Assembly: GCF_019679455.1 (NCBI RefSeq)
Contig: NZ_JAIEZQ010000001.1
Coordinates: forward strand, 434,001-498,000
Source of the DNA: Nocardioides jiangsuensis
GTDB taxonomy: Bacteria; Actinomycetota; Actinomycetes; Propionibacteriales; Nocardioidaceae
Reading direction: 5' to 3'
DNA: 64,000 bases
The position numbers and the translations under genes were made by a program. The notes beneath the pieces are model-generated. The model saw only the letters and a program-made list of their open reading frames with translations. It did no database searches and had not been told where the DNA came from. Below, piece after piece: positions 32,763 to 41,571 of the stretch (position 1 is the stretch's first letter; every line of letters begins with the position of its first letter).

Positions 32763-35486
32763 TCAGATGAGCCGGCGACGGAACGCGAACGCTCCGGCTC
32801 CGGCCGCCAGCACCGCGAGGCCACCGACACCGCGAGCCAGGTTGCGGCCGCCCTCGCCGTCCTCGCCCTTGATCTCGTAGCTGTAGGCGGTCAGGCCCAT
32901 CGCACCCTCGGGGGCGCCGTACGCCATCTTCTCGGCCTGGGCGCGCTCGGCGCCGGCCGCGATGGTGGCGTACATCTCGCCGTAGTTCTGCGCGGTGGAC
33001 TCACCGGCGTCGACGAGCTTGCTGGTGCCCTCGTCGGAGAGGCGCTGCGCACCGTCGACGAGCTTCGGCGCACCGTCCGCGGCCTGGCCCAGACCGTCGG
33101 CGAGCTGGCCGGAGCCGTCCGCCGCGTCACCGAGGCCGTCGGAGAGCTTGCCCGCGCCGTCGGCGACCCGCGAGGCGCCGTCGGCGGCCTTGCCGGTTCC
33201 GTCGGCCAGCTGGCCCGCACCGTCCGCGAGACGCGAGGCGCCGTCGTTCAGCTCCTGGGCGCCCGCGTCGAGCTCGCCGGTACCGGCGCTGAGCTCGCCG
33301 GTCCCGTCCGCGAGCTGACCCGCACCGACGTCGAGCTGACCCGCGCCCTCGGAGAGCTTCGCGAGGCCCTCGAGCAGAGCGTCGCCGCCGTCCTGGAGCT
33401 GGGTGACACCGTCCTGCAGACCGTTCACGCCGCCACGGAGCGTCTTGTCAGCCGGGAGGTCCTTGCCGGTACCGATCGCGCCCTGGACGTTCGCGATCAC
33501 TGTGTCGACCAGCATGGGCACACCCGCAGCGACCTGCTCGAGGCCCTGCCGGACGCCCACCTTGCCGGGTCGCAGAACCTCGCACATGCCGCCGAGCGAG
33601 GAGCTGTCGAGACCGCACTCGATGGTGCTGAGGGCCGGGATGGCGCCGGGCGCGGCCGGGTCCTGGCTGGTCAGGCCGGCCAGCACCGCGTTGAGGCCGC
33701 CGTACAGGGTCTCGAGGTCTGCGGCGTTCGCCGGGTTGTACAGCTTGTTGCGGCCGTCACCGAGCTGCGTGATGAGCTTGGTGACCGTCACCGTCTGGAA
33801 CTCCGCCGGTGTGTCCACCGCGCCGTCGATCGCGGCCAGCGGCATCAGCGGCGGGATCAGCGCATCCGGGTTGGTGGCCGCGTCGAAGTAGCAGAGGTCC
33901 TTTCCGCCCGGGTACCGGCCGGTCGGGATGGTGCCGGCCTTGATGTCGTTGAGCACGACGAGAGCGCAGCCGAGCTTCTCGTAGGCGCCTGGCTCCGGGT
34001 TGGCCGCGGAGGGGGCGTTGTGGACGCCCGCCTGCATCTTCTGGACCCCCGGCACCGCCTTCGTGCTCAGGCCGGCACGAACCTGGTCCACCGCCCAGGT
34101 GAGGCTCCCCTGCGCGGAGGTCGACCCCACTCCGGACACCAGGTCCGTGAGGCCCTGGAGGAGCTGCTTGTACTTGGGGTTGTCGCGGACGTCGCCGACT
34201 CCCACGGAGAGCTTCTTGAGGCCACCGTCGACGAGGACCAGCCCGCCCTGAACCTGCCCGAGACCGTCGAGCAGCGCTGGCGCCTTGGCCCCGGCCTCGC
34301 CGAGACCGTCGGAGAGCCGGCCAGCGCCGTCGGCGAGCTTGTTGGCGCCGTCGTCCAGCTTCCCTGCACCGGCGTCCAGCTTGCCGGTTCCGTCCGCCAG
34401 CTTCTGCGTACCGCCCTCGAGCTGGTCGGTCCCGTCCGCGAGCTTGCCCGCGCCGTCGTCGATCTTGGTGAGGCCGTCGCTGAGCTCGCCCGCACCGTCC
34501 GCGAGCAGGTCCGCTCCGGGAGCCGCGACACCGGCGAGACCGGCCTCGAGCTTGGTCGCGCCGTCGCGCAGCTTGATCAGGCCGGCGAGCAGCTCGCCCG
34601 CGCCGTCACGCAGCTTCAGCAGGTTCGCGTCGATCTGGCTGGCACCGTCGGTGAGCTGGATGCCGGTGTCCGCGCCGCCCTGGTAGCTGTCGGCCGCGGT
34701 CTTGAAGGTCGGGCTCTCCAGCGGGTTCACCGGGAGAGCGCTGATCGAGGCGCGCGGGACGACGCCGTCGGTGATGGTCGCGGTGTAGCCGAACTCCGCC
34801 GTGTCCGAGCCGAGCGGCGGGAACAGCGTCATCGTGAACGACAGCTTGGTGCCGCCCTTGCCGTCGCCGGCCATGTTGGCCTGGCCCGACTGGACGTCGG
34901 TGAAGGTGGACGGCGCGACCGTGGTCAGCGAGCCGACCATCGGGATCGGCACGTTCACCGTCTTGGTGACGGTGCCGCCCTTGCCGTCGTCGAAGGTGAT
35001 CTCCTGGTCGGCGCCGGTGACGTTCTTGACGATGAACTTCACCTCGAGCTTGCCGTCCTCGCCGACCACGTCGCCGGGCTCGACACGCTCACCGTCGAGG
35101 TAGTACTCGACGGTGACCTCGAGGGGCAGGTCGCCGGTGTAGTCGCTGACGGACCGCACCCGCTCCTCGCCGTCGACGGTCATCGTGGCGACCTGGTTCC
35201 CGTCCACGACGTCGAAGCCGCCGAAGCCGTCGAGGTTGCGGAGCCCGTCGGTCTCGATCGGGTTCTGGAGGTCCACGGTGCCGTTGCCGGTCATCGCGAG
35301 CTGCTCGTAGACGCGCTGGGTGTCCACCGCGCCCGAGGCGTCGGTGTAGACCTGGATGGTCTCGGTGTTGGTCACCTGGACGTCACCCTCGGCGCCGGAC
35401 GCCGGCAGGGCGACCATCGCGCAGACGACGGTCGTGGTCGCGGTGACGGCCGCGAGCCGCAGGGGCACAGAAAAACGGCGGGTCAC
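32763..35486 (-). CDS. secreted, membrane-anchored heptad-repeat stalk protein
   Basis: 907 residues. A signal peptide (to about 31, ending LPASGA) leads to a beta-rich domain (32-270). Then comes a block of LxxG heptads of the kind LADGAGKLxDG (about 279-432), a non-repeat domain with four cysteines (507, 532, 624, 635), a second heptad block (about 683-819), and one transmembrane helix near 882-903 followed by Arg residues. The heptads resemble those of YhgE/Pip phage-infection-type proteins. The two arms could pack back to back as a stalk with the Cys domain at the tip. No LPxTG. GTG 35486 overlaps the upstream gene stop (GTGA). Function unknown. Confidence 0.75.
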   Translation of the reverse strand: MTRRFSVPLRLAAVTATTTVVCAMVALPASGAEGDVQVTNTETIQVYTDASGAVDTQRVYEQLAMTGNGTVDLQNPIETDGLRNLDGFGGFDVVDGNQVATMTVDGEERVRSVSDYTGDLPLEVTVEYYLDGERVEPGDVVGEDGKLEVKFIVKNVTGADQEITFDDGKGGTVTKTVNVPIPMVGSLTTVAPSTFTDVQSGQANMAGDGKGGTKLSFTMTLFPPLGSDTAEFGYTATITDGVVPRASISALPVNPLESPTFKTAADSYQGGADTGIQLTDGASQIDANLLKLRDGAGELLAGLIKLRDGATKLEAGLAGVAAPGADLLADGAGELSDGLTKIDDGAGKLADGTDQLEGGTQKLADGTGKLDAGAGKLDDGANKLADGAGRLSDGLGEAGAKAPALLDGLGQVQGGLVLVDGGLKKLSVGVGDVRDNPKYKQLLQGLTDLVSGVGSTSAQGSLTWAVDQVRAGLSTKAVPGVQKMQAGVHNAPSAANPEPGAYEKLGCALVVLNDIKAGTIPTGRYPGGKDLCYFDAATNPDALIPPLMPLAAIDGAVDTPAEFQTVTVTKLITQLGDGRNKLYNPANAADLETLYGGLNAVLAGLTSQDPAAPGAIPALSTIECGLDSSSLGGMCEVLRPGKVGVRQGLEQVAAGVPMLVDTVIANVQGAIGTGKDLPADKTLRGGVNGLQDGVTQLQDGGDALLEGLAKLSEGAGQLDVGAGQLADGTGELSAGTGELDAGAQELNDGASRLADGAGQLADGTGKAADGASRVADGAGKLSDGLGDAADGSGQLADGLGQAADGAPKLVDGAQRLSDEGTSKLVDAGESTAQNYGEMYATIAAGAERAQAEKMAYGAPEGAMGLTAYSYEIKGEDGEGGRNLARGVGGLAVLAAGAGAFAFRRRLI

Positions 35487-36058
35487 TTGGCCTTCTCCAT
35501 CATCATGTCGTCGAGCTTGTGCAGGTCACCGTCGGCGCGGCCCGGACGGCGGCGGACGCCCTCGCTCCGGGGCTCACCGGACGGGGCCATCAGGGCGGCG
35601 GCGAGGAAGCCGACGGCCACGTTGAACAGCAGCGTGGTCGCGACGCTCACGGAGGTCGAGGCGACCTCCGGCGGTGCGGCGGCGAAGGTGAACTCGTAGG
35701 CGCCGGTGAACCCGGCGGTGCCGAGAAGCGTGCTCCACAGCGCGAGGCGGCCCATGCTCACGGCGGCGATCGCCACGCACAGCACGACGACCAGGCCCAC
35801 AGCGACGGCACGCCCGCCGGCGCTGTCGGGCAGCAGCGCGGCGCGGACGATGTAGCCGATCCACGCGGCGACGAATCCCCCGGCGAACCCGGCGAGGCGC
35901 ATCATCGGCGACCGGTCGGGTACGAGGGCCACCACGGCCCCCAGAGCCGCGCCCAACAGGGCGGCAGACTCGAGCTCCAGGTCGAACACAGAGCTCACCA
36001 GGACGACCACAACGGCCGCCACGGTGAGCACGAGTCCGACCAGCACATTTTTGCGCAT
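35483..36058 (-). CDS. small polytopic membrane protein paired with the stalk protein
   Basis: 191 residues with about six hydrophobic segments (starting near 5, 32, 56, 82, 106 and 137), then a charged cytoplasmic tail (about 165-191) ending in HKLDDMMMEKAK. No family recognised. ATG 36058 follows GGAGGGA. Its stop overlaps the start of the stalk gene by four bases, so the two proteins are made together and probably work together, for example as membrane partner or exporter of the surface protein. That role is inference. The promoter should lie in the AT-rich gap upstream, shared with the divergent flippase. Confidence 0.7.
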   Translation of the reverse strand: MRKNVLVGLVLTVAAVVVVLVSSVFDLELESAALLGAALGAVVALVPDRSPMMRLAGFAGGFVAAWIGYIVRAALLPDSAGGRAVAVGLVVVLCVAIAAVSMGRLALWSTLLGTAGFTGAYEFTFAAAPPEVASTSVSVATTLLFNVAVGFLAAALMAPSGEPRSEGVRRRPGRADGDLHKLDDMMMEKAK

Positions 36059-36296
36059 GCTGGCGCGCTCCCTCCAAGATGCCGCCGGAGACTCTCCCAA
36101 GTGAAATTCCCGGCGCGCTTGTACCCTCCCTGGGCCAAGACTTCGAGGCACTATATCTACCGATAGGTAACGAAAATCTCACTACAGGGCAAAAAGACGC
36201 TACGAGTCGTCCACCGGTCTGCGCCATCGACCACAAGTCCTCCGGCGGCGCTCCGTCCGCTCCCGAGGACTTCGGCGTCCGCATAGGGTCGTCGTG

Positions 36297-37619
36297 ATGA
36301 CAGCCCCCCTCGAGACGGAGACCCACGTGCAGCGCGAGCCGGCCCGCCGACGCCTGCCGTCCTGGCTGCTCGGCAGCGGGGTCATCGCGGTCGCCATGGG
36401 CGTGATGAACGTCGCCACCTACGGGTTCACGATCCTGGCCGCGCGCCTCCTCGGGCCCAGTGAGTACGGCGCTCTCGCCGCCGTCATGGGGCTGCTGATG
36501 GTGGTCAGCGTGCTCTCGCTCGGGCTGCAGGCCACCGGCGCGCGGCGGGTCGCGGCCTCTCCCGGCGACCTCGACCGGATCGAGTCGGAGGTCCTCGCGG
36601 CGAGCTACCGCTCGGCCGTGGTGCTCGCGGTCGTCTGCCTGGCCGCCGTACCGGCCATCACCCTGACCCTGCGCCTCGACACCTGGCTGACGGCGGCGTT
36701 CCTCGCGGTCGCCGCCCTGCCGGTCACCGTGATGGGCGGGCAGGGCGGCATCCTGCAGGGCGAGCGACGCTGGCTTCCCCTGGCCGGCATCTACCTCACC
36801 ACCGGTCTGGGACGCATCGCCTTCGGTGCGGCCGGGCTGCTCCTGTGGCGGGACTCCCTCGGCGCGATGGTCGGCGTGGCGGTCGGTGCCTTCGTTCCGG
36901 TCCTGGTCGGCTGGGCGGCGCTGCGCCATCCCGACCGGACCACCGGCCGCGGTCCCGTGCCCAGGGCCCCCCGGATGCGCTCCCGCACGAGCTGGGCACG
37001 CGGCGGGGTCTTCCGCGAGGTCGCCCACAACTCGCACGCGCTGCTCGCCTTCTTCGCGCTCTCCAACGCAGACGTGCTCATCGCCCGGGGCGTGCTCGAC
37101 GACCACCAGGCCGGCCTCTACGCGGGCGGGCTCATCCTGGCCAAGGCGGTTCTCTTCCTGCCGCAGTTCGTCGTGGTGGTGGCGTTCCCGTCAATGGCCG
37201 CCGCCGGGACCCGCCGCGCGGGACACCTCAAGGCGCTCGGTCTGGTCCTCGCGATCGGGGCGGTCGCCACCGTCGGCGCCTACGTCCTGGCCGGGCTGGC
37301 GGTCACCTTCGTCGGTGGCAGCGCGTACGCCGAGCTGCACGACCTGATCTGGGCCTTCGCCGCGATCGGCACGCTGCTGTCCATGATCCAGCTGATGGTC
37401 TACGGCGTCGTCGCCCGGCAGAGCCAGCGGGCGGTCTACGTGCTCTGGGGTGCGCTGCTCGTGCTGGCGGCGTGCGCGCCGCTGCTCGACTCGCCGGTGG
37501 CCCTGCTCGCGACGGTGGCGGCGGTCGAGACGACGGTGCTCCTCGTCCTGCTGGTGTTCAGCCTGCGCCGCCGTACGCCCAGTCCCCCGGCCGACGTACC
37601 GGGAAAGACCACCGTCTAG
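36297..37619 (+). CDS. oligosaccharide flippase-like membrane protein (MOP superfamily)
   Basis: 440 residues with about 12 hydrophobic segments. GSGVIAVAMGVMNVATYGFT and ARLLGPSEYGALAAVMGLLM near the N-terminus are the usual opening of polysaccharide/lipid flippases, and NSHALLAFFALSNADVLIAR near 245 opens the second half. It may move a glycolipid or oligosaccharide precursor across the membrane. TAGGGT begins 13 bases before ATG 36297. It is divergent from the stalk-protein pair across a 238-base gap with an AT-rich core (36148-36200), so common control of a surface function is possible. Confidence 0.82.
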   Translation: MTAPLETETHVQREPARRRLPSWLLGSGVIAVAMGVMNVATYGFTILAARLLGPSEYGALAAVMGLLMVVSVLSLGLQATGARRVAASPGDLDRIESEVLAASYRSAVVLAVVCLAAVPAITLTLRLDTWLTAAFLAVAALPVTVMGGQGGILQGERRWLPLAGIYLTTGLGRIAFGAAGLLLWRDSLGAMVGVAVGAFVPVLVGWAALRHPDRTTGRGPVPRAPRMRSRTSWARGGVFREVAHNSHALLAFFALSNADVLIARGVLDDHQAGLYAGGLILAKAVLFLPQFVVVVAFPSMAAAGTRRAGHLKALGLVLAIGAVATVGAYVLAGLAVTFVGGSAYAELHDLIWAFAAIGTLLSMIQLMVYGVVARQSQRAVYVLWGALLVLAACAPLLDSPVALLATVAAVETTVLLVLLVFSLRRRTPSPPADVPGKTTV

Positions 37620-37730
37620 CCCCCGACGCCTCAGAATGTCCTGCGGCGATGACCTCCAAGGACGGCGCCGTCGAGCGTCGTAGGTGCTGAGAGGGACCCG
37701 GAACCCATCGTTTGAGCGCCGACACAACGA

Positions 37731-37762
37731 CGCCCCCTCCCCGGTGGTCCAGGGAGGGGGCG
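37731..37762. terminator. bidirectional hairpin after the flippase
   Basis: cgccccctccc (37731-37741) pairs with 37752-37762, 10-base loop. It lies 22 bases past the stop of the small secreted protein gene (minus strand) and 112 bases past the flippase stop. Confidence 0.65.
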
Positions 37763-37784
37763 CCGGTGAAGCCGTGGGGGTCGA

Positions 37785-38099
37785 TCAGCCCCACATGGCC
37801 ATCTTGGAGCTCACGCGCCAGACGCCGGCCTTCTTCTCGTAGTCGACCATGATGATGCTCCACGACGGCTTCACGCAGGCCTTGTACTCGCGGGACTGGT
37901 ATCCCGACATGAACATCGACTGCTTGCCGGCGGTGTCGAAGGTGTTGTGCACCCGCTTGATCGACCAGCCCTCGCGGACCTTCTTGAACTCGGTCTTGGT
38001 GACGCAGCCGGGGGTGTCGGCCGAGGCCGGGGCGGCGACCACCAGGACGGGGGCCGCAGCGAGGGCTGCGGTGGCGAGGATGGCTCCGAGGCGCTTCAT
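37785..38099 (-). CDS. small secreted protein, possibly BLIP-like fold
   Basis: 104 residues. A clear signal peptide (MKRLGAILATAALAAAPVLV, cleavage after APASA) leaves a 76-residue mature protein with two cysteines (PGCVTK and KACVKP) likely to form a disulfide. The pattern TKTEFKKVREGWSIKRVH followed by NTFDTAGKQ recalls one repeat of the BLIP/SmpA-type fold (helix, G-S/M, V.....G..G), which includes beta-lactamase inhibitors, but this is only a weak resemblance. ATG 38099 follows AAGGAG nine bases upstream, so expression could be strong. Single-gene unit with its own terminator. Confidence 0.65.
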   Translation of the reverse strand: MKRLGAILATAALAAAPVLVVAAPASADTPGCVTKTEFKKVREGWSIKRVHNTFDTAGKQSMFMSGYQSREYKACVKPSWSIIMVDYEKKAGVWRVSSKMAMWG

Positions 38100-38348
38100 G
38101 GGTGCTGCTCCTTGTGTGTGCGGGTGAATAAGACAATCTTTGGACAAAACGGTCGAACCGCATGGCGTTTCGGTAAAACCACCGCCTGTGTCTCAGCCGG
38201 CGGGCGACAGGGTGGCCGCCGCGGCGTGGCTATTGGCCTTGTGCGCGGTCGAGACGGTCACCTTGGTTGGCGACCGCATCAGCGTTGGCGCGGCACAGGA
38301 AGTGCAGGTGGTCGACGTCCTGGCCAGAGCCGGCCCTGACTGCCGGGC

Positions 38349-38675
38349 TCAGCGGCGCGCGGCGTCGTCGACGCAGAGCACCGCCCAGGGCAGTGCCTCC
38401 AGCCGCCCTTCACCGATCGGCTTCCCGCACACGTCGCAGGTGCCGTAGGTGCCGTCGTCCAGCTTCTCCAGCGCCCGGTTCACGTCCGCCAGGGTGACCT
38501 GGAGCTGGTCGTGCACCGCCACCTGCGAGAGCCGGTCCACCGCCATCGACGTACCCTCGCCGACCCGCTTGCCGAAGGAGATGGAGCCCTGGTCGGAAGG
38601 ACGCTGCTCCATCTGCCCCATCTGGTCGTCGAGCTCGGCCTTCTTCTCGCGGAGCCTCGCGGCGATGTCGTCCAT
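38349..38675 (-). CDS. TraR/DksA-family zinc-finger protein
   Basis: 108 residues. A helical N-terminus (AARLREKKAELDDQMGQM) leads to a C-terminal zinc finger CDVCGKPIGEGRLEALPWAV followed by LCVDDAARR. The spacing is CxxC-x17-C, but the expected fourth Cys is Asp, so the finger has three cysteines. Family members bind RNA polymerase through the secondary channel (DksA) or are of unknown target. CATGAT begins 12 bases before the ATG. It lies 96 bases downstream of polA on the same strand and could be partly co-transcribed. Confidence 0.85.
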   Translation of the reverse strand: MDDIAARLREKKAELDDQMGQMEQRPSDQGSISFGKRVGEGTSMAVDRLSQVAVHDQLQVTLADVNRALEKLDDGTYGTCDVCGKPIGEGRLEALPWAVLCVDDAARR

Positions 38676-38771
38676 CTGCCCATCATGTCCTGCCCCGCAA
38701 AGCCGGGCACCGCGCCCCCGCGGCGTCGGCCCGGCGCCGCGCGGTGCACCCTCCGTGCGGGTCGGGACGGG

Positions 38772-41471
38772 TCAGTGCGCGGCGTCGTGCCAGCTGTGGC
38801 CGGTGCCGACCGACACGTCGAGCGGCACGGTGAGCTCGGCGGCCGCAGCCATCTCGGCGCGGACCAGCTCCTCGAGCCGCTCGGCCTCGCCGGACGCCAC
38901 CTCGAGCACGAGCTCGTCGTGCACCTGGAGCAGCATCCGCGAGCGCAGCGACGACTCCTTCAGCGCCGCCTGCACCTTGAGCATCGCCACCTTGATGATG
39001 TCGGCGGCCGACCCCTGGATCGGGGCGTTGAGGGCCATCCGCTCGGCCATCTCCCGGCGCTGCCGGTTGTCGCTGGTGAGGTCGGGCAGGTAGCGACGGC
39101 GCCCCATGATCGTCTCGGTGAAGCCGCTGCGCCGCGCCTCGTCGACGATCCCGGCGAGGTAGTCGCGCACCCCGCCGAAGGTCTCGAAGTACTCGTCCAT
39201 GAGCCCCCGCGCCTCGGCCGGCTCGATCCCGAGCTGCTGGGAGAGCCCGTAGGCGGAGAGCCCGTACGCCAGGCCGTAGTTCATCGCCTTGATCTTGGCG
39301 CGCATCTCGCCGGTGACCTCGGCCGCGTCCACCTCGAACACCCGCGCCGCGGTCACCGAGTGGAAGTCACGGCCCGACCGGAACGCCTCGATCAGCAGGG
39401 CGTCCTCCGACAGGTGCGCCATGATCCGCATCTCGATCTGGCTGTAGTCGGCGGTCATCAGCGACTCGTAGCCCTCCCCGACGACGAACGCCTCGCGGAT
39501 CCGGCGGCCCTCCTCGGTGCGGATCGGGATGTTCTGCAGGTTCGGGTCGGTGCTGGAGAGCCGCCCGGTCGCCGCGATCATCTGGTTGAACGTGGTGTGG
39601 ATCCGGCCGTCGGACTGCACCGTCTTGAGCAGGCCCTCCACGGTCTGCCGCAGCCGCGAGAAGTCGCGGTGCCGCAGCAGGGCGAGCAGGAACGGGTGCT
39701 CGGTCTTCACGTAGAGCTGCTGCAGCGCGTCGGCGTCGGTGGTGTAGCCGGTCTTGGTGCGCTTGGTCTTCGGCATGTTCAGCTCGTCGAACAGCACCAC
39801 CTGCAGCTGCTTCGGGGAGCCGAGGTTGATCTCCTTGCCGATCACGTCGTACGCCTCGTCGGCCGCCTTCTTCACCTCGCCGGCGAAGTGCGCCTCGAGG
39901 CTCTGCAGGTGCTCGGTGTCGACCGCGACGCCGGTGCGCTCGAGGTCCGCGAGGACGTCGACGAGCGGCAGCTCCACCTCCGCGAGCAGGCGGGTGCCGC
40001 CGCGCGACTCGAGCTCGTCGTCGAGCGCCTCGGCCAGGTCGAGGATGGCCCGCGCCTGCAGCATCGAGGTGTCCCCCGAGGAGTCCTCGCCGAGGCTGTC
40101 GAAGCTCAGCTGGCCCTGGTCGGCGTCCTCCTGGCGCAGCTCGCGCTTGAGGTAGCGCAGGGTGAGGTCGGCGAGGTCGTAGGAGCGCTGGTCGGGTCGG
40201 GCGAGGTACGCCGACAGCGCGGTGTCCCGCTCCAGGCCCGCGAGGCTCCAGCCCCGGGCCGACAGCGCCAGCATCGGACCCTTCGCGTCGTGCAGCACCT
40301 TGCGGTACGACGGGTCGGCCAGCCAGTCCGCGAGCGCCCGGTCGTCCTCCGGGGTCAGCTGCTCGGCGTCCAGCCAGGCAGCGGAGCCGTCCCCGGTGGC
40401 GAGCGCGAGGGCGTAGACGTCACCGGTGCCGGCGCGCCACGTGCCCTGCACCTGGACCCCGACCCGGGCGTCGGCGACGCGGGCGTGCTTCTTGAGCCAA
40501 CCCTCGACCTCCCCCTGGCCGAGGCGCGTGCCGTCGAGCTCGAAGCCGCCCTCCTCGATCTCCTCCGCGGACTCCAGCGTCGCGAAGAGCCGGTCGCGCA
40601 GCACCCGGAACTCGAGACCGTCGAAGAGCTTGTGCACCTCCTGGCGGTCCCACGGCTGCATCGCCAGGTCGATCGGCCGCGCGGTCAGCTCCAGGTCGCA
40701 CACCAGCGCGTTGAGCCGCCGGTTGCGGATCACCTCGCCGAGGTGCTCCCGCAGCGAGTCGCCGGCCTTGCCCTTGATCTGGTCGGCGTGGGCGATCACG
40801 TTCTCGAGGCCGTCGTACTGGCTGATCCACTTCGCGGCCGTCTTGGGCCCCACCCCGGGCACGCCCGGGAGGTTGTCGGAGCTCTCCCCCACCAGCGCGG
40901 CGATCTCGGGGTAGCGGTGCGGTGGGACGCCGTACTTCTCCTCGACGGCTTCAGGGGTCATCCGGGCCAGGTCGGAGACCCCCTTGCGCGGGTAGAGGAT
41001 CGTGCAGCTGTCGCTCACCAGCTGCAGCGCGTCGCGGTCACCGGTGCACACCAGCACCTCGAACCCCTCCGTGACCGCCTGCGTGGTCAGCGTCGCGATC
41101 ACGTCGTCGGCTTCGTACCCGTCCTTCTCGATGGTCGGGATCCGGAGCGCGGCGAGCACCTCCTTGACTAGCGAGACCTGCCCCTTGAACTCGTCGGGCG
41201 ACGCGGACCGGTTGGCCTTGTAGTCGGCGTACTCCTCGGACCGGAAGGTCTGCCGGGACACGTCGAACGCGACCCCGAGATGGGTGGGCTGCTCGTCGCG
41301 CAGAACGTTGATGAGCATCGAGGTGAAGCCGTAGACCGCGTTGGTCGGCTGCCCCGTCGTGGTCGAGAAGTTCTCCACCGGCAGCGCGAAGAACGCGCGG
41401 TAGGCCAGCGAGTGGCCGTCGAGGAGCAGGAGGCGGGGACGCTGACCGGGCACAGTGGGCTGTTCAGACAC
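38772..41471 (-). CDS. polA: DNA polymerase I
   Basis: 899 residues. The N-terminal 5' nuclease domain starts LLLLDGHSLAYRAFFALP and contains GYEADDVIATL and GVPGVGPKTAAKW; the central 3'-5' exonuclease domain lacks the acidic catalytic residues, as in other actinobacteria; the polymerase domain has motif A DYSQIEMRIMAHLS (Asp675), the O-helix AMNYGLAYGLS (Tyr732) and motif C QVHDELVLEV (Asp852). It fills gaps in repair and removes RNA primers. GTG 41471 is preferred to GTG 41495 because TAGGGT begins 13 bases before it. Divergent from the thioesterase. Confidence 0.95.
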   Translation of the reverse strand: MSEQPTVPGQRPRLLLLDGHSLAYRAFFALPVENFSTTTGQPTNAVYGFTSMLINVLRDEQPTHLGVAFDVSRQTFRSEEYADYKANRSASPDEFKGQVSLVKEVLAALRIPTIEKDGYEADDVIATLTTQAVTEGFEVLVCTGDRDALQLVSDSCTILYPRKGVSDLARMTPEAVEEKYGVPPHRYPEIAALVGESSDNLPGVPGVGPKTAAKWISQYDGLENVIAHADQIKGKAGDSLREHLGEVIRNRRLNALVCDLELTARPIDLAMQPWDRQEVHKLFDGLEFRVLRDRLFATLESAEEIEEGGFELDGTRLGQGEVEGWLKKHARVADARVGVQVQGTWRAGTGDVYALALATGDGSAAWLDAEQLTPEDDRALADWLADPSYRKVLHDAKGPMLALSARGWSLAGLERDTALSAYLARPDQRSYDLADLTLRYLKRELRQEDADQGQLSFDSLGEDSSGDTSMLQARAILDLAEALDDELESRGGTRLLAEVELPLVDVLADLERTGVAVDTEHLQSLEAHFAGEVKKAADEAYDVIGKEINLGSPKQLQVVLFDELNMPKTKRTKTGYTTDADALQQLYVKTEHPFLLALLRHRDFSRLRQTVEGLLKTVQSDGRIHTTFNQMIAATGRLSSTDPNLQNIPIRTEEGRRIREAFVVGEGYESLMTADYSQIEMRIMAHLSEDALLIEAFRSGRDFHSVTAARVFEVDAAEVTGEMRAKIKAMNYGLAYGLSAYGLSQQLGIEPAEARGLMDEYFETFGGVRDYLAGIVDEARRSGFTETIMGRRRYLPDLTSDNRQRREMAERMALNAPIQGSAADIIKVAMLKVQAALKESSLRSRMLLQVHDELVLEVASGEAERLEELVRAEMAAAAELTVPLDVSVGTGHSWHDAAH

Positions 41472-41520
41472 GCCTCCGACCCTATCCCCCGCCACCCCCG
41501 GTTTCGGAGCCCGGACCGGG

Positions 41521-41544
41521 CGCCGTCACCCCACGGTGACGGCG
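41521..41544. promoter_or_regulatory. perfect hairpin/palindrome between polA and the thioesterase
   Basis: cgccgtcacc (41521-41530), loop ccac, ggtgacggcg (41535-41544): 10-base perfect arms. It lies 27 bases before the thioesterase ATG, just upstream of its GACAAT hexamer, so it could be an operator rather than a terminator. Confidence 0.4.
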
Positions 41545-41571
41545 CGCCGGGCAAGCGCGACAATCGGTCGC

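Noticed and set aside
32094-35699. 1201-codon plus-strand frame opposite the stalk protein
   Set aside because: It has a repetitive look only because it mirrors the heptad repeats; the minus frame has a signal peptide, ribosome coupling and an anchor, the plus frame has none.
38140-38448. Plus-strand frame with a hydrophobic patch between the secreted protein and the TraR gene
   Set aside because: No ribosome site or leaderless -10, and it runs antisense into the TraR gene. The gap is better read as control sequence of the secreted protein.
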